NCBI RefSeq assembly: GCF_000195315.1
Contig: NC_015389.1
Location: 1,922,001-1,986,000 of the forward strand
Reading direction: 5' to 3'
Origin: Coriobacterium glomerans PW2
GTDB lineage: Bacteria > Actinomycetota > Coriobacteriia > Coriobacteriales > Coriobacteriaceae
DNA: 64,000 nt
A model generated the notes under the pieces. The model made no database searches and was not told where the DNA came from. It saw only the letters and a program-made list of their open reading frames with translations. Below are positions 61,943 to 64,000 of the stretch, in pieces. Each line of letters begins with the position of its first letter. Positions within the stretch are counted from its first letter, which is position 1. Both the position numbers and the translations under genes were made by a program.

Positions 61943-62632
61943 ATGACCCCCAAATACAAACTAATCGCAGATACACTGCGAAAACGGATTACTTCGGGTG
62001 ACTACAAGATCGGCGATCGTCTGCCTCGGGAAGCTGCTCTGGTAAAAGCTTACAACGCCAGTCGAATCACGATTCGCCGTGCCTTAGATGAGCTCCGAGC
62101 AGAGGGACTGATCTATAAGATTCAAGGTGCCGGTACCTTCATAAAAGATAATGAACCCCGTGCTGAGCGACAAGCGATAGCCCTTGACCTCATTGATCTC
62201 AGCACTGTCGAGATCGAGGTTGTCGATTTTTCTGTAGTCAGGCCATCCCCCAAAGTTAAAAGTATCTTGGGAATCAACGATTTCGATTTTGTCCACGACA
62301 TCAAGAGACTGTTGCGACGTGAGAAACTGCCCGTCGCCTTCAGCCACATCTGGATGCCGATAACGTTGGTTCAGGGTATGCGCATGGATGCAATAAGAGG
62401 CTCTCTCTATGATTTTTTGCGTGGTGATCTGAAGTTGACTCCGAATTCGGCGACACGACGTTTCACAGTTGCCGCTGCCACGCCTGATCTGCGCACTATG
62501 TTGAATGTGGAACAGCGCTCGCAACTGCTGAAGGTCTCACAACGTTCTTACCTGTACGATGAGCGGATGTTTGAGTACAGCGAAACATTTATCGCAACTG
62601 ACCGCTACCCGCTTGTGCAGTATTTGAATTGA
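61943..62632 (+). CDS. GntR/HutC-family transcriptional regulator
   Basis: 229 aa. N-terminal winged helix (YKLIADTLRKRITSGDYKIG, LPREAALVKAYNASRITIRR, RAEGLIYKIQGAGTFI) and C-terminal UTRA effector domain (KLPVAFSHIWMPI, YSETFIATDRYPLVQYLN). HutC-type regulators usually bind sugar phosphates when next to PTS genes. The PTS EIIC gene follows 255 bp downstream with operator-like palindromes between, so it is the likely target. Confidence 0.93.
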   Translation: MTPKYKLIADTLRKRITSGDYKIGDRLPREAALVKAYNASRITIRRALDELRAEGLIYKIQGAGTFIKDNEPRAERQAIALDLIDLSTVEIEVVDFSVVRPSPKVKSILGINDFDFVHDIKRLLRREKLPVAFSHIWMPITLVQGMRMDAIRGSLYDFLRGDLKLTPNSATRRFTVAAATPDLRTMLNVEQRSQLLKVSQRSYLYDERMFEYSETFIATDRYPLVQYLN

Positions 62633-62653
62633 AAGGACCTCTCTTTATACTTA

Positions 62654-62667
62654 GTTGTTATAACAAT
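62654..62667. promoter_or_regulatory. candidate GntR operator 1
   Basis: TTGTTATAACAA (62655-62666), a 12-bp perfect palindrome of the kind bound by HutC-type GntR proteins, just upstream of the -35. Confidence 0.6.
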
Positions 62668-62676
62668 TTCATTATA

Positions 62677-62705
62677 TTGATTCAATCCTTTTTAAAGGCT
62701 ATATT
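62677..62705 (+). promoter_or_regulatory. sigma-70 type promoter of the cellobiose-type PTS gene
   Basis: TTGATT (62677-62682), a 17-bp spacer and TATATT (62700-62705). Best promoter match in the window. Confidence 0.75.
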
Positions 62706-62742
62706 AGTGTAAATTGCGGCTCCATTATAGAAATCGAAAGGA

Positions 62743-62754
62743 GTTGTTATGACA
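62743..62754. promoter_or_regulatory. candidate GntR operator 2
   Basis: GTTGTTATGACA differs at one position from GTTGTTATAACA of operator 1, 89 bp away. It lies downstream of the promoter and includes the ATG of the mini-ORF. Confidence 0.45.
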
Positions 62755-62802
62755 CATTTATTGTTCGCTTTCGCTCGATCCGGTGCGAATAGATCAACTT
62801 GA
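62749..62802 (+). CDS. 17-codon leader mini-ORF
   Basis: MTHLLFAFARSGANRST with an AAAGGAG ribosome site five bases before the ATG, in the transcribed leader 85 bp upstream of the PTS gene. It may be a leader peptide or a chance frame; no attenuator hairpin was recognised. Confidence 0.35.
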   Translation: MTHLLFAFARSGANRST

Positions 62803-62886
62803 AACACAAAACCATCGATCATCAAATTCAGAGCTATAACAGGCGTGAATTCCTTCATGCACACGATCGAGAGAGGTTGATCAACG

Positions 62887-64000
62887 ATGGCGAACGAAGG
62901 CAACCTAGCTAAACTCCAGGGCGGCTTCATCAAGACGGCGGGTAGAATAGCCGCGAGCAAGCTCCTTCTAACACTGCGGGATTCATTTATTCTGATCGCC
63001 TCGGCATCGATGATCGCCGGTTTTGCGACCATGCTGTCGTCGGTCTTCATCGATCCCGCCAATGGTCTCGTCTTTGGCAAGCAGGGACTTCAGATCGGAA
63101 GGCTGATCAGCGGCTCTTGGACCGCATGGGCGGATTCAGGCTTTTATGCGGGCCTTCAGTCGACTCAGAGCATCATCGCTCTTATCGCGAACGGATCTCT
63201 AAACCTGTTTTCACTTCTAATCGTAATGGTGTTCTCCTATATCCTATCCCGCAGATACTATCCAAAGAACAAAGAGCATATGATTTCCGTGCTGTATGCA
63301 ATGGGTGCGTTTTTCATCTGCGTGCCTTGGCAGTTCGACTTTGCCAACAACGAGCAAACAGTCAATGTCACCAACGCCATCAGTGGCACTTACCTCGGAA
63401 CACAAGGGGTCTTTGCAGCGCTGGTGATCTCCGGCGCAGCCGTCGTGATCTACAACGAGATCTTGAAGCGAAACATAACGATCAAGATGCCGGAATCGGT
63501 GCCACCTGCAGTCGCGCGCAGCTTCGAGTCCCTCGTTCCCGGTCTCGCCACGATGCTGTTTTTCGTCTTCGCAACGAGCCTCTCCCATGGATTAGCGGGC
63601 AAATCCGTCCCCGACCTCATGCTTTATGCTTTGCAAAAGCCAGCACTTGCGGTTTCACGTACGGCGGCTTTTGCTTTCGTATCCCAATTCACGTGGTCGC
63701 TGCTGCAGTGGTTCGGAATCCATCCGTCCTCGATCTGGTCTCCCATCTTCGGACTGACTTGGAATATCAATGACACGCAAAACATGCTGGGGCAGGCGCA
63801 TCACCTTTATTCAACCATCTTCATGAATTTCTCCACAGTGGCCGCAGGTACGTGCTCGCTTGCCCCCGTCTTGGCGATCATAATCGCCTCTCATCAGAAA
63901 TCAGACAAGAAGCTCTCAAAAATCGCTCTGATGCCAGCGGTATTCAATATATCGGAACCCATCACCTTCGGTTTGCCGATCGTGTTAAATCCACTGTATG
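62887..64000 (+). CDS. PTS cellobiose/lactose-family EIIC component, 5' part
   Basis: An open frame from ATG 62887 to the window end (371 codons), so the stop lies outside. The N-terminus (KLQGGFIKTAGRIAASKLLL, LRDSFILIASASMIAGFATM) and the diagnostic FNISEPITFGLPIVLNP at the end identify an EIIC of the ChbC/CelB/LacE family for beta-linked disaccharides. The usual length is 420-450 aa, so about 60-80 residues are missing. ATG follows AGAGAGG at ten bases. Regulated by the upstream GntR gene (inference); EIIA and EIIB must be outside the window. Confidence 0.93.
   Translation, partial: MANEGNLAKLQGGFIKTAGRIAASKLLLTLRDSFILIASASMIAGFATMLSSVFIDPANGLVFGKQGLQIGRLISGSWTAWADSGFYAGLQSTQSIIALIANGSLNLFSLLIVMVFSYILSRRYYPKNKEHMISVLYAMGAFFICVPWQFDFANNEQTVNVTNAISGTYLGTQGVFAALVISGAAVVIYNEILKRNITIKMPESVPPAVARSFESLVPGLATMLFFVFATSLSHGLAGKSVPDLMLYALQKPALAVSRTAAFAFVSQFTWSLLQWFGIHPSSIWSPIFGLTWNINDTQNMLGQAHHLYSTIFMNFSTVAAGTCSLAPVLAIIIASHQKSDKKLSKIALMPAVFNISEPITFGLPIVLNPLY

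Overview
The window is about 64 kb of a high-GC bacterial chromosome. It looks like a gut actinobacterium of the Coriobacteriia (Collinsella/Olsenella type), an inference from several features: a homodimeric pyruvate:ferredoxin oxidoreductase (anaerobic metabolism), an actinobacterial-style FHA/PP2C/RodA/PBP/PknB block, many PTS systems, and sortase-anchored surface proteins with YDG repeats. No rRNA, tRNA, CRISPR array, intact insertion sequence or prophage was seen.

Layout. 1-11 kb: the 3' end of a D-2-hydroxyacid dehydrogenase, a NimA-like flavoprotein, FucO-type lactaldehyde reductase (-), a large cell-wall-anchored surface protein (-) with a poly-G tract upstream, and NifJ-type PFOR (-) with a textbook terminator. 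11-14.3 kb: dnaX-ybaB-recR replication/repair block (-). 14.7-24.5 kb: a cell-wall/signalling operon (+) of a polytopic Ser/Thr kinase, FhaA, FhaB, PP2C phosphatase, a single polypeptide joining a RodA/FtsW glycosyltransferase to a class B penicillin-binding protein, and a four-PASTA PknB. 24.7-33.3 kb: a Memo-AMMECR1 fusion, a DUF1537 acid-sugar kinase with a KdgT-like permease, an RpiR regulator (-), a PfkB sugar-phosphate kinase (-), and a TetR-ABC exporter operon (+).

33.3-52.1 kb is a large acidic-glycan utilisation locus. One minus-strand operon holds a frame-split GH105, a GPH-family symporter and a TIM-barrel isomerase. A plus-strand group holds an SDR and an RpiB-like isomerase (the DhuD/DhuI pair of unsaturated-uronate catabolism), followed by a LacI regulator. 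A long minus-strand series runs DUF2264 protein, mannose-family PTS IIA-IIB-IIC-IID, an unknown membrane protein, GH88, GH43, a discoidin-like protein, a GH43_24-like enzyme and a beta-helix protein. Four similar sites related to TAAACCGGTTTA lie in front of these units and probably define one LacI regulon. The logic is import of uronate-containing oligosaccharides through the PTS, cytoplasmic hydrolysis, and conversion of the unsaturated uronate by the SDR and isomerase; the KDG kinase and aldolase are not in the window.

52.2-55 kb is a decayed stretch: a multiply frameshifted pseudogene, an orphan 17-bp palindrome, an orphan 193-aa gene and a probable IS3 OrfA remnant. 55-61.6 kb: a fructose-family PTS (IIA, IIB, IIC), a GH38 alpha-mannosidase and a PRD/EII-domain regulator (an MngA/MngB-like mannoside pathway). 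61.9-64 kb: a GntR/HutC regulator and the start of a cellobiose-type PTS EIIC, with a strong promoter flanked by two operator-like sites and a mini-ORF.
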